NCBI RefSeq assembly: GCF_019112545.1
Contig: NW_025064941.1
Location: 29,252 to 93,251, forward strand
From: Guyanagaster necrorhizus
Taxonomy: Eukaryota > Basidiomycota > Agaricomycetes > Agaricales > Physalacriaceae
Length of the DNA: 64,000 nucleotides
Direction of reading: 5' to 3'
Part shown: in pieces, positions 18,801-30,116 of the stretch
Numbering within the stretch: position 1 is the stretch's first letter
Layout: the number at the start of each line of letters is the position of its first letter
Made by a program: the position numbers and the translations under genes
Notes under the pieces: generated by a model
Database searches by the model: none
What the model was told of the DNA's origin: nothing
What the model saw: the letters and a program-made list of their open reading frames with translations, nothing else

Positions 18801-20800
18801 TGTCCTCTCCCTGATCGTGGTTGGCTCTCCAGCTAAGAAAATCAGCCTTTTTGTTCATTGCATCTGGCTTGTGATATAACATATACTCATATTGCAACAG
18901 TTCTATGACCCAGCAGGCTTGTCAGTGATTAAGCTTTTGAGGGTGTCAGAAATATCACAGATTTTGGTAGTCCATCCAGATTTCAAAAGTCTGGACTGCT
19001 TCAATGAGGTAATGCCACCATTTGGCAAGTGCCAATATTATAGCAAGGAGTTCCTTGTCATAAATTTCATAGTTGCACTCAGTCAGTGAGTGCCTTTGAC
19101 ATAAAAGTGACTGGTCACCATTTGCCATCTTGTTCTTGTGAAAGTACTGCTCCGATTGCACCTTCACTGGAGTCAGCTTCTACTCTGAACTTCCTGTCCT
19201 GACTTGATATGGCCAGGATGACATCTTCAGCTAGCCAGCATTTGAGGTCATTAAACATCACTTGTTGGGAAATTCTCTAAGTCCATGAGGAATTTCTGGT
19301 CAATTGCATCATAGGCTGAACTACTTTGCTGTAGTCTCAGATGAATCACCGGTAAAAGTTGGTGAACCCTAGAAATGATTGCAGCTCCTTTTTTATTGGT
19401 TCTGGCCATTCGGTTACTCTGGTGATCTTGATGGGATCCATTCTGATTGCCTCTTCGCTAATAATGACTCTGAGGTACTCTGTTTCAAGTACCTCAAATT
19501 CACATTTCTCTGCTTTGAGGAAGAGATAGTGCTTCCTCATCAATCCTAGTATTTGCCATACTAGTTGTCGATGTTCTTCCTTGGTTTTGGATATAATCAG
19601 AATGTCATCCAGATAAATCATGACCTTCTCTATGGTGATGAGATCTTTAAAGATGTCATTTATCATCCACTGGAATGTGGCCAGCAAATTGGTCAGTCCA
19701 AAAAACATAACCATCAGTTCAAACAAATCATGGTTAGTTCAAAAAGTGGCCTTCCATTTGTTGCCTTCTTTGATGTGCACATTGTTATATCTCCATTGGA
19801 CATCCAATTTGATATAATATTTGGCACCTCAGAGTTTATCCATCAATTTCAAGATTAAAGGGAGTGGATAATGATTTTTGATTGTCATTTCATTAAGCTT
19901 CTGATAATCCTGTATCAGTCAGAGTTTTTCATCCTTCTTTTTAATGAAGAAGAAGGGAGATGCCATTAGTGATTTTGATGGCCATATCCTTCCACTGGAT
20001 AAGTTTTCTTCTAAAAACTTATCCAATTCTTATTGTTCATTATTGCTAAGAGGATAGCATTTGCAATTCAGATTGGTGTTTGCATTGGAAATCAGTTTGA
20101 TGGCATGGTCCCAGGGTTTGAATTTGAGTAATTCATCGAAACTTTCCTTTTTGAATAAGTCCCAATAGTCTCTTGCCCAGTCCAGCACCATTTCCTCGAA
20201 TGTTTTCATTTCTTTACTGATATTGGCCTTTGCCACTAGGTCATTAGCATAGTGGATTGCTTGAATGCTAATGGCCTTTTGCAAGTCGACAGCGAGAATT
20301 GTCTTGCTATCTTTCATCTCCTCATCCCACTGATCTTCAGGGTCCACATCCAGTAACTCGAAAGGGATTTTCCAACATCAATATTGTGCAAATATGATGT
20401 GTTCAGTCTTCTAATTGATCAACAGGTTATGCTGTATTAACCAATCATGTCTGAAGAAAATCTCTTTGGTTCCTAAATCAGTTACTGCTAGATCAATTCA
20501 CTCAGAATGATCTCTGATAGTAAGTCTGAGTTTCACATATTCAGTTATAGATCCTGCCTGATTCTTCATTTTGTTGGCATTGTAGATGAGAATTGGGGCT
20601 GCAGTTGCTTGAGTAGAGAGATGGTTTTTGTTGATAAAGGTATAATTGATAGAACTCCCAGTGCACCCACTGTCAATCAGAGCCATGATGGTGTGGATGC
20701 TTCAAGAAGTAAGTGTCTCAATTCAGACCTTAGTTATCAGGTCTTGACCTGGGTCTTTGGCTCATCAGATGAACTTTTTTAGTCTGTGTAGTTCATCAAG
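18801..20800 (-). pseudogene. Old gypsy pol, RNase H, RT and protease piece
   Basis: Open fragments include RNase H ([13 protein letters not shown], ending near 18955), RT (MINDIFKDLI ... YLDDILIISK, about 19590-19690; FLGFTNFYR near 19346), the pre-RT region (WDEEMKDSKTILAVDLQK, about 20290) and protease (MALIDSGCTGSSINYTF, about 20640-20686). The order and spacing match the young element. There are many stops, and Arg codons are commonly replaced by stop, Gln or Trp, in line with transition decay. It is not functional. Confidence 0.9.
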
Positions 20801-23800
20801 CCATTCTAATGCTTGGCATCATTTGGCTTTTTACATTCCAGTGATCATATCATCAATTATTTCTTCAGCTTGGATCTTATGTACCCAGTTCTTGAGTACT
20901 GCCTTTGCTGCTTCTTCATTCTTTGTGTCTTTGATAGCCTGCCAGGTCTATTCAGTTTTGAATGGCTTTAGCCAATTATTAGGGTTCTATACCTCTGTTC
21001 AGCCTGTTGGCAATTGAGTGCCTTTTAAAGTATTAGTTCAGTGAACTATTGGTAAAGACTCACCTTTTTTAGGACTCTCTATCCTTCTTTGGCTATACAT
21101 TGGTGGTTGAGTGTCTCGCTTCAGTTTCTTAGGTGATTCTATAATATGAGTGATACTATCAGATATATTTGAATGCATGCATAATTTAGACATAGGTGGT
21201 ATATCTACAGAAATATTGTCAGTCTGATCTATGGCTGAGGGTGACAGTCCACTTGTTATTAGTTGGACCGAGTCAGTAGAATTGCTCACTGCTCAGCCTC
21301 ATCTTTTACCTCTTTGGGCTTTTCTTTGGATCTGAGGTCTTGGTCTTCCTTTATTAACTCTGCAATCTGTGCCCTGATGTCCTCCCAGGTGTGTTTATTC
21401 TTCTTCTGGAGACAGTTTCATGCCATGTGACTCTTCTGGCCACAATTGAAACACTTTCCCCCCTTCTTGAGATGATTCATGTCTATTGGCTGACCCATTC
21501 TGGTAAATATCATGCCCATACCAGTTCACTTCTCACTGAAAGAAGTTAGAGTTGAGCCTCTGGGCTTGGTGGATGTGGTCATAGTAGGAGCAGAAGGCCT
21601 TAGGCCTTGCTTCTGGTTCCTGTGAGTCTCTCAGGATAAAGTCATTGCTTCTGCTTTTTGTTGCTGTCATTTCTTGTATATGGTGATGATCTGGGCCTTC
21701 CATTCATCATATCTGATGGGAATTCCTTGTCCAATATCGGAAATAGTGATGAGGTAATGAAATGGTAGTCTTATTTTCATATACTTAACTATTCTTCTGG
21801 AATCGGCAACATCATCCTAGACTCCAGCAAGTTTACTGAGTTATTCTAATTCATCAAAGTACTTGGTGGCAGGCTTGCCGGCCATCTTGAAGTCCTTCAT
21901 TTTTTGTTTATGGACTTCTTGTATGGCTGAGTCTGTGAATTTGTCAATAATCATTTGTTTGAATACTGGCCATGAGAGATATCGATGATATTCCCTTGTG
22001 GTGGACCAGAACATCAGGAAAATCAGGATCCACCAGGTCTTTGCTTTGTTGGCCATGTGAATTGCTGTGAAGGTCACCTTGTACATATCGGCTAGAAAGT
22101 ATAATATAAACACTTGGAAATATTGGTCACAATCAACTAGAAAGCGATCAATATCATTGAAGGCCCCTCAAAAGAGTCAGAGTTCAGATACAAAGATGGG
22201 TCTGATGTTAAGAATCTGGGCCCCCATATTAAGGGCAGGCATCAGGTTTGGCTATCCTCCAGCAGGCGGTCCTGACTATCTGCTTGAGGGCCCTGAGAAA
22301 GAGTGAAGAAAGCCATCATCAGTGATGGGACTTTCTGATGGGAGAACTATTTTCCATACAATTCACCCATTCCTAATGGTCCAGCCCTGGACAATTGCCA
22401 TAGAGTCATCCTCCATAGGGTTTGGTTCAGCAGATGCTAGTTCTTTGCTACCTTTGGCTTCATCTGATGATGGCTGCTCAGCAAATGGTTGCTAAACAGA
22501 AAATCTCTATGGGTTTGGGTGATAACTACTTGGCTTGGGTTGGTATTGGGAAAGCTGAGATGCCATACTGCAGATGGCTGATGTGGCAAATGAATATCAT
22601 ATTGTCACTGATCGGATTGACAGTGTAGTGTATGCCAATTTGGGTGATATTACACTTGGCATCTATGGCTTGGGCAGCATTCTGTTGCCATACCTCAGCT
22701 TGTATGGCGGTAATAGTCCCATCTGATAATGTAAATATCTTTGATTAAAATTAAAAATAGTCTGCTCAGTGGCTGCATATTGTAAAATTTCCTCTTGCTC
22801 AACAGAGTCGGTAAGAGTATACCTTTGTCCCAGAGATGATCTTAACCAAAGATCATCTCTCCATAGTTCAGCTACCTACTCTTGGTACAGCTGAATGAAC
22901 TCCTCTTCTCATGCCTCTCGCTCCTTCTGTCATAACTCCTCTTCTGTCAATAGTTTGAACTTTTTCTGCCAGCTAGAGAAGAAACCCCCATCCTCTCTGT
23001 TGGGGTCCTTCTTCTTGGCCTTGTCATCCACATCAATAGCTTCCTCATCCTCAGAGAGGAAACTGTCAAGCAGATCAAAAACTACCAGATCAGCTAGACT
23101 GGGACTGTGTACTTAGTCCAGCATTGTCAGGTCCAGGTTGAGGAGTAGGCTGCTGCTCAGGCTGCTCTGGTGGCTCCTTAATGCTCATTGCTGCTCCCAA
23201 TGCCATTGCTCTGTGATACTGACAGAAGTTTCTATAAAACTTCAGGTTGAGGAAAAGGGCTGCGAAGTTCCCATTGAGAAACTTCCTGAGATCTCTGATG
23301 AGGTTGATACTCTCATCATCTCCTCTGATGGTACCTCTCTCTGCTGGGATTCCATCTCTTCGGATTGGGATATTCTCTGTCTCTGCAATGGTATCGGTCC
23401 TGTAAGATAATGGATGGTTGTCATTGAGATGGGGCTGAGCCTCTTCTTTATTGGGATCTGTCCAGAGGTTGAGCTCAGTAGTAGGAGTAGCAGGTTCCCA
23501 GAAAGGCAAGTCAGGGGTGGTGGTCCTGATGAGTATAGTGGTTCAGCTACCTCCCTTGCCTCTTCTATGCTTCTCTGCTGCTCATGCCCAGAGGTACCAT
23601 CCAAAGAGGGTATTCTCTCTTGTAATCTCATTGTTGATATGTGCCTGATCCTGCCAGTACTTAGAAAGGTTTCAGACACATCAAATTTGGTTCTCTCTTG
23701 AGGAGACCAGGATGGCAGGGCTGGTTGACTGTGTTCTCACTGAAATCATTCGCATGCCTTCTGTTTGGCCAGTATTACTGCTAACTGTGTAGCACTCCAA

Positions 23801-24336
23801 CTGGTCAGCCTCAATGGCAGCTGTTCACCATCAGTAGTGCTCATTGCTGTCATCATTTCAGTAGGGGTCATTGTCAGTTTTCACCCTATGACTGATGTTT
23901 CTGCTATGTGTTAAATTGGTACATTGGAACCCTTAACTTCTGGAATTTTCAGTCTCTCAAGCCATCCATGAGGCATCCAAGGAGTCTCTAGCACAGTGCC
24001 CAATATCAGTGCTAGGGACAGGAGTTATGGTCCTTGTTGCTGAGACACTGTGCTGAGAGAATAGGATGGGGGTGTTGGATCTGGATCATCGAAACCCTGT
24101 AGCCCAAGGGTTTCCAGAGTCTTGGATGACTGCTGTTGGGGGTCATGGTGGGTATATGTGCTGCTGATGCTGCTCCTCTTCTTCTCTAGAATGTTCTTCA
24201 GTCGAGCTCTCAGAGATGTTTTTGGAGCTGGATCCTTTTGTGGGTCAGAAGGACTGTCAGGCAGAGGCAGAGATGTTGTAGAGGGAGAGGTCTGGTGTGA
24301 CATTGCAGAGGATGATTCAGATGTGTTGGAATTCAT
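20801..24336 (-). pseudogene. Old gypsy gag and start of pol
   Basis: This is collinear with gag of the young element: N-terminal MSHQTSPSTTSLPLPDSP region with ARLKNILEKKRSS (about 24190-24300), a long low-complexity part, a capsid-like region (YRYLSWPVFKQMIIDKF, about 21935-21985; KAKTWWILIF near 22040), a zinc knuckle region near 21400-21480, and the pol start frame MSNSTDSVQLITSG at 21289. There are multiple frameshifts and stops. It differs from the young gag enough to be a separate subfamily, as the LTR length (526 versus 419 bp) also suggests. Confidence 0.82.
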
Positions 24337-24532
24337 GATAGTGCCTGATTGTCCAAGCTATGATCAATTGGTGTTTATGGCACAGCTGTATGATCACCAA
24401 TAGACCAATCAAGATTCCTATGATAGAAGCCAAGAGTTCAAAGAACTCATGAGTGAAATTCAGATCAGAAGAATTAAGAGCAGGTGGCATCCAGTTCCTC
24501 AACACAATTGGGCTTGAGGAAGAGAAGCTAGA

Positions 24533-24545
24533 AGCTTCAAGCTAA
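24533..24545 (-). promoter_or_regulatory. Self-complementary primer-binding site of the old element
   Basis: The plus strand reads AGCTTCAAGCTAA, one base from the LTR edge at 24547. Its exact inverted complement TTAGCTTGAAGCT is in the LTR at 24702-24714. The sequence differs from that of the young element at two bases, and both arms carry the matching change. Confidence 0.78.
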
Positions 24546-24546
24546 T

Positions 24547-25072
24547 TGTTAAGCCTAAACTCTACATGACTATCAACATATGATAAACAGTTCAGAACCT
24601 CGCACTTCAGATTAGACTGACTGAGTTCACTGATGTGTCAATAGAGGTGTGTGGTCAAGACATTTGCAAGTTGCTCAAAATAGGATGATAGAGAATAAAC
24701 TTTAGCTTGAAGCTAGAGTATTACAGCAAGAGCTATGCTACTTAAATACTGTTCTGTTATCTAGCTATTAATAAATGTTCACAAAAGATATTGTCTGTCA
24801 TAGAGCTGTTACCCTTGCTATTGCCAGGCTCTCCACAAAAGCTGTTATCCTGCTGTTGTGCTGTTGTGGCTGCACCACTATTTGAGGACAAAAGGAGCAT
24901 TGTCTGCTCTTCACAGCATACAGCAGCATGATAGCACAATGACTGACTGGGTTGCTGAGCTAAGTGTTCCCACAGTCCTAAGTGCTGGCTTAAGTGCTCT
25001 GACTAAGCAAAGATAGGGGTCATTTCCATAAAAAAGAAAAGAGAAAAAAGGAAAAAAGGAAAAATCATAACA
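24547..25072 (-). repeat. 5' LTR of the old gypsy element (526 bp)
   Basis: It starts TGTTAAGCCTAAAC and ends AAAAATCATAACA, followed by ATATG, the target duplication also present at 8433-8437. It is 526 bp, identical in length to its partner, and diverged from it mainly by transitions. Confidence 0.93.
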
Positions 25073-25330
25073 ATATGAGTATTTATCTGCAGGTATTTTA
25101 GGAACTTGGAATTGAGAGAGTGTGTTGGGATAGCAATCCTGAGTGAGTACAAAAACATACTTGAAGATACAATGCCAGTCAGCAGCAGCTGACTTAGATT
25201 GTGATCCAGACTTATTTAGTATCTTGTAGAAAGATCTCAAAGCAATACAAAATGTATTTAAGTAGAATGTCTCTCTCTCAAGAGGCTAATTCTAATCTTC
25301 TGTACAATACTCTGCTCTCTACTTACAACA
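25073..25330 (+). repeat. Ty1/copia remnant: end of RNase H frame and probable 3' LTR
   Basis: From 25073 the copia frame cut at 8437 continues (LYEYLSAGILGTWN then stop). A purine-rich stretch GGAATTGAGAGAG follows, then TGTTGGGATAGC at 25122. The block TGTTG..CAACA from 25122 to 25330 (209 bp) has matching inverted ends and a TATTTAAG box, as expected of a copia LTR. No partner LTR is in the window, so the right edge is an inference. Confidence 0.6.
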
Positions 25331-25480
25331 GGATCAAACATGTGATTTCATTATTTCAATTCAACAAGATAGTCCTTCAACATTATCTCTGCTGTCTGGA
25401 GCTGTTGAATGGAGGCAATTTGGGTGGGAGGTGTGTTCATTTTTGACTGTGATGAAGGAGCCAACTAATTGACTGCCTCC
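25331..25480. other. AT-rich stretch, possibly C-terminal part of a transposase relic
   Basis: There is no confident gene. One minus-strand frame through 25380-25560 reads as DWHPALMAVMNAENDVNKT and further residues with occasional stops. It resembles the charged C-terminal tails of pogo-like DDE transposases and would fit with the HTH relic next door. Confidence 0.3.
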
Positions 25481-25942
25481 AATGTTTTATTAACATCATT
25501 CTCTGCATTCATAACAGCCATAAGAGCAGGATGCCAGTCTTATCTCAAAGCTGTTCTGATACCAGGATGCAACAGCACACTCCACATCAGATTGGGTGAT
25601 AATGTGAGACTTTTTGGATGATAGTGCATTAGGGTTCTCATTTGCATGCTGTTTGATTTTTGTATGAGATGCCAGTTTCCATGAAAGGGTTGGTTGGATA
25701 AAGAGCAGTGCACCTTCCTTTTGGTTTGTGAAATGTGCCACAATGTCAGCATATCAATGGGAAGGATGGTCATCAACATGTTTAAATACTATGAGCCAGT
25801 CTTCTGTTGTGAGGTGTGGGTGAGAGATCTGCTCTGGAGGCTGAGCTGATGATGTGTACATTGAGACTTTCTCCTTCTGTTTTGTGTGCTCATATGGATT
25901 TCCAGGTTTAGCATGTGGTTTTTGTGTTGGCTCAGGAGGCAT
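25481..25942 (-). pseudogene. CENP-B/pogo-like transposase relic (N-terminal HTH domain)
   Basis: Minus-strand fragments read LTTEDWLIVFKHVDDHPSH (near 25790) and VAHFTNQKEGALLF, NPNALSSKKSHIITQSDVE (25560-25741). This order (an HTH psq-like stretch, then N-P-N-A-L-S-S-K, then D-V-E) is typical of the DNA-binding half of CENP-B/Tc5/pogo-type transposases. The normal DDE catalytic core is absent: the HTH half is followed at once by sequence in other frames, so it looks like an internally deleted copy. A clear start exists (MPPEPTQKPHAKPG at 25942) but no complete protein. Confidence 0.65.
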
Positions 25943-26221
25943 GTTTATAGAGATATAGGCTGTGCTGCTTTACAATAATTTTTTTTGTGTTTGTCATAGT
26001 CTATACAAACAAATTATGTTCTTCATTGTTCTAATATATGCACAATGTCATATTGGCTTACAACAATTTTGGATCTAACAATGCATATTCCTAACTAGAA
26101 CCATATGCATTATGCAATATACATTTCTAGCCCATTTTCCTGCTCCTCAACTGCATTCCAGTCCAATCTGTATGCAAAGTCAGAATTATGCATTTTGACA
26201 TCATGCATTGTGAGATAGTTG
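25943..26221. other. AT-rich intergenic stretch
   Basis: I see no gene or repeat ends that I can support. The sequence is AT-rich and probably mobile-element debris at the boundary of the repeat nest and the gene-rich part. Confidence 0.5.
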
Positions 26222-26404
26222 ACTGTACACACTTATGCCAAAACACCCAGGGAATTCAGAAGGAAGAATGGAGGGACTGGAACAAGAGGGAAAGAGGATC
26301 CTGAGGCCCTGTACCTCCACTGCATCTTAGTAGTTAGCTTACTTGTTGCGGTTAATCAAATGCTGAGGACAAAAAAAAAAAAAAAAAACAAACTGTACAC
26401 ACTT
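26222..26404 (+). mobile_element. Short poly(A)-tailed retroposon with 13 bp target duplications
   Basis: ACTGTACACACTT occurs at 26222-26234 and again at 26392-26404. Between them lie 157 bp that end in a run of 18 A followed by CAA. A perfect 13 bp duplication bracketing a poly(A)-ended insert is the hallmark of LINE-type target-primed retroposition. The 140 bp body has no long frame and no clear tRNA-like A/B boxes that I can recognise, so it could be a SINE, the truncated 3' end of a LINE, or a retroposed RNA fragment. Confidence 0.75.
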
Positions 26405-26453
26405 GGAAGTAAATGCACAGCCACCTACCCAAGGACGACGACAACTTTCAACA

Positions 26454-28888
26454 ATGTCCAAAAAATCCAAGACTTCTTCCAAGGTGTCATCTACTCTTCA
26501 CGATTATTTTTCACGACATCGCTCATCGAAAGAAACTACAAGCGCCGCAACACCTAAGAGACCCGCACCGGGAACGAAGCCGAAACGCAAACTTGTACTG
26601 TCGTCTTCTGAAGATATTATCGTGATATCTGATGACGAGGATGAGAGTACCCCACGGCAGTCCAGTTTCAAGAAACGAAGGCGCACATTGAGCAATAGCT
26701 CTGGAGAGATCGAAATCGTTGCAGAGCACCTGGCTGGGTGCGACGAGAAGATCAAGGCCGGGGCTGACGTTCCGTTATCGTTTGGAAAGCCAACTGACCT
26801 GCTCCTCTCTTCGAGCCCTCCAGTAATTGTGGAACATGAAGTCGGGCTTGCAGAAGGGGACCTCGTGTTCGGACAGCCTACGACACTCCTGCTGTCCTCT
26901 GGGGCGGGTCCCTCTTCTGCGGGTCTTGACGTTGACACAGGCGACGCTCTGTACGTTGATGAGTGGGGAACTGGGGATGACGAACGAGAGCTTCCGGACG
27001 GCGACGAAGTAGAGATCTTGGAGGACGTTACGAAGCAGAATGTGGCACCAGTCAATTCCGACGACACGTCCGTCCGTCATGCGAGCGAAAACTTTGTGTT
27101 TACTGCAAGTCGTTGGCCCCATCATCATCGTTGTTGCTAAGCTAAAATTCGGCGGTAGGACATCCAAAGTCACGTTCAGACATGCCTGAACGCGAAACCT
27201 ACGCGTCCACCTCAAACCAATGGGAGCAACGCGTTTACGGTATTAATGTCTTCACACAAAGAGAACGAAGCATGGAAGGAAGCTTCAATCATGGAAGATC
27301 GCACCTTTCGACCTACTAACAGTAACAGCGGTCGGAGGAAAGTACCCTTTTACAAGGTTTTGCAGGGCATGCCTATCGCAGTGGATGCATTCAAGTATGG
27401 TGCTATCCCAGGGGTCACTGCCTACTTTTTGACGTTTGTACCATTGCCTGTCGTGTCTATTGCCCAAAATTCATTGACGTTGTAGGCACGCTCACTCTGA
27501 CCATTATACCAACTTGTCGTCCTCTTGGACAAATGGACCCATCTACTGCTCCGAAGGAACCGCAAATCTTATAATGCATATGCTAAAGGTGCCCAGGAAC
27601 TGGGTGCATGCTCTTCCGATGGATAAACCTACAGTTATCCCCAATACAGGCGGTGTACAGGTTACCCTCATTGAAGCGAACCATTGCCCCGGATCTTCCC
27701 TTTTCTTCTTTGAAGGCAGTCAGACTGTCAATGCAGGAGACAGCTCATTCAAGTCAGCTTTTGTGGGCAGTCCAAGGGTGTTTCGTTACCTGCATTGCGG
27801 TGACTTTCGTGCGTCGCCAAGACATGTCCTGCATCCTGCGGTGAAAGGGAAGCGGATAGATCACGTCTATCTGGATACAACATACTTGGATCCTAAGGTG
27901 GATGCCTGTAATTTAGTTGAGTATGAAAGCGTGGCGTTGATGATTATCTCAGTACACCTTTCCTCCTCAGCCACTAGTTATCTCGGCGTGTGCTGAGCTG
28001 GCAAAGCGCATAGCCGGCGGATCTGTTGTGGGTACCAAAATGAATGGCTGGTTAAGTGCTGTTACTCGCGAAGCAAAAGAGAAGCAGAAACTGGACCGAA
28101 CCCTGATGGTTGTTGGGTAAGTTCGTCAAAAGTTCAAACCAAGTGCTCCATCGCTTATCCTTCTCAATTTTCAGGACATACTCCATTGGGAAGGAACGTA
28201 TTGTCAAAGGTGCTACCTCCCATCTTGTACTGTTCTTATGCACTGCACTCAAACCTTTCTCCGTTTAGCCATGGCCCAAGCACTACGAACCAAGGTGTAC
28301 TGCGATGCACGCAAAACAGCTATACTTCGTTGTCAGTGCGATCCAGAACTCCATTTATTGCTGACTTCAAATCCCCTGGATGCTCTCGTCCATCTCGTCC
28401 CTCTTGGTGTCATAACGTCGGATCGATTGAAAGAGTATGTTGAGCGATATAAGGGATATTTCAGCCGGGCCGTAGGGTTTAGGCCTACCGGATGGACGTC
28501 GGTCTTTTAGTTTGCATTTCCCATACCTACATTCTGACACCCTGCTTGCAGGTACACGCCACCTGCCGGGATGGACTTGACTCCGTCGGTCTCTACCATC
28601 ATAACCCGCTCACAGAAGAACACATTCGCTCACACCGACATGCTTCCAGCACGCAGTTCTACCAGTACATTACAGCTATATATGGTCCCATACTCAGAGC
28701 ATTCCAGCTTCTCTGAGTTGACATGTTTTGCCATGTCATTTCAATGGACCAAAATGATAGCCACTGTTAATATAGGCAGTGAGAATTCGCGGCAGAAAAT
28801 GACAAAATGGGTGCAGAAGTGGGAAGCAGAAAGGAAGAAGAAAGGTAAAGATTACGTGGTGGAATATCGGCAGCCCGATTACTGGTAA
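26454..28888 (+). CDS. PSO2: PSO2/SNM1-type DNA crosslink repair nuclease
   Basis: Metallo-beta-lactamase/beta-CASP nucleases of this family trim DNA at interstrand crosslinks in the nucleus. The first exon encodes a basic, Ser-rich N-terminus (MSKKSKTSSKVSS) with acidic patches. A C-V-Y-C pair near 27095 and an H-V-Q-T-C near 27165 look like a UBZ-type zinc finger, but my splicing there is uncertain. The catalytic core follows: VPFYKVLQGMPIAVDAF, GVTAYFLT joined across the intron 27434-27485 to HAHSDHY (HxHxDH), EANHCPGS, and YLDTTYLDPK. Further introns are 27898-27952, 28117-28174, 28210-28268 and 28498-28551. The DRMBL end runs through TYTPPAGMDL and KGKDYVVEYRQPDYW to TAA 28886-28888. It lies tail-to-tail with RPS4, 129 bp apart. 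Confidence 0.88.
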
Positions 28889-29017
28889 AATATCGTATAT
28901 TGGTTTTGCCTGTCTTACAAAGTCGCAACATCTGGGATACTGACCATGGGTTGCATGACATAAATTGGATGCGAAAGTAGGAGGTCATATAGACACAACA
29001 TAGCACATGGGGAACAT

Positions 29018-30116
29018 TTACTCAGCAGCCCGTTTTCGCCTGACGTCACGCTCCTCAGATATAGTGAGCTTGACACCCTTACCCTTAGGCAGTGATATCC
29101 AGGGCTTGGTGCTCTCACCGATGACGAAAATGTTAGACACCCTAGATATCGGATTAGCGGCTGGATAGATAATAAGTAAAATGCATACCGGGTAGCGAAT
29201 GTTCGGTCCAAGGAATCTTTGACGTGGACAATATCAAATCCTCCAACGTGCTTCTCTCTGTGCACGATAACACCAACGCGACCCATGTTACGACCACCCG
29301 TCACCATAACAATGTTGCCGGTGTCAAACTTGACAAAGTCAACGATTTTGTTCTGCTCAAGGTCGAACTTGATGGTGTCGTTGACCTTGATGTGGGGATC
29401 GGGATACCTGATAGTTCGGCCGTCGTGGGTGACGACATGAGGGATACCACGGGCACCGAAAGCAACCTTGCGAACCTTGAGGAGCTTGTAGCTGGCCTCC
29501 TCGGGGGTGATGCGATGAATCGTGAAACGGCCCTTGACGTCGTAGAGCAGACGGAAGTACTCGCCAGACTTCTCAATGGAAATGACATCTAGAGCACAGT
29601 GAATACACGATGGCATTTCCCAAATACATGTTTAGACTCACCCTGGAATCCAGCAGGGTAGGTGGCATCGGTACGCACTTTTCCGTCAATTTTGATGAGA
29701 CGCTGCATGACGATAGCAGTAACTTCACGACCGGTCAGAGCATACTTTAGACGGTTGCGGAGGAAGACGGTAAGAGGAAGGGATTCGCGAAGCCTGTGGG
29801 GACCAGGCGAAGGACGGGGAGCCTATAACAGAAAAACTACTGAATGATCTCGTTCCAACTCGGAAATATGGCACGACATACATAAGTCCCACTGAGCTTG
29901 TCCAACATCCATGATGAGGGTGCTGAAAGACGCTTCAAATGCTTTTTTGGTCCCCGGGCCTGCAGGAAAGAAACAGGAAAGAAAGGTCAGTTTCGAATAC
30001 GCGATCCAAAGTCATCCAAACGAGAAACAGTGCATCCAGCGATTGCGGCCAGAAATTTTGCACGGAATTACACTGAACAGCATTCTAGTGAAGCAGAGAA
30101 AAAGCATACGGACCAT
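29018..30116 (-). CDS. RPS4: 40S ribosomal protein S4 (eS4)
   Basis: This is a small-subunit ribosomal protein. Reading the minus strand, exons join as ATG (30114-30116), then [20 protein letters not shown] (29882-29959), [16 protein letters not shown] ... [12 protein letters not shown] (29642-29822), [18 protein letters not shown] ... [11 protein letters not shown] ... FATR (29189-29588) and VSNIFVIGE ... RRKRAAE to TAA 29018-29020. Introns are 29142-29188, 29589-29641, 29823-29881 and 29960-30113. The S4 RNA-binding and KOW-type regions are intact, and length fits the family (about 260 aa). The first exon would consist of the start codon alone, which is inferred from ATG/GTCCGT and the good acceptor at 29960. 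It shares a 485 bp upstream region with the divergent aminotransferase gene. Confidence 0.93.

Larger units (their letters stand above)
8438..25072 (-). mobile_element. Old Ty3/gypsy chromovirus, 526 bp LTRs, split by a younger element
   Basis: The paired LTRs at 8438-8963 and 24547-25072 are both 526 bp and are flanked by ATATG on each side (8433-8437 and 25073-25077). Removing the insertion at 9902-17948 plus one 5 bp duplication leaves about 8.58 kb. The internal order on the minus strand is gag (about 24300-21290), protease, RT, RNase H, integrase, then the C-terminus and chromodomain in the left piece (8964-9901). By hand count the LTRs differ at roughly 45 positions, nearly all transitions. 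All genes are broken. Confidence 0.93.

Noticed and set aside
26235..26391. Solo LTR as explanation of the short insert before PSO2
   Set aside because: It lacks TG..CA inverted ends, the duplication is 13 bp instead of 5, and it ends in poly(A), all of which favour LINE-type retroposition.
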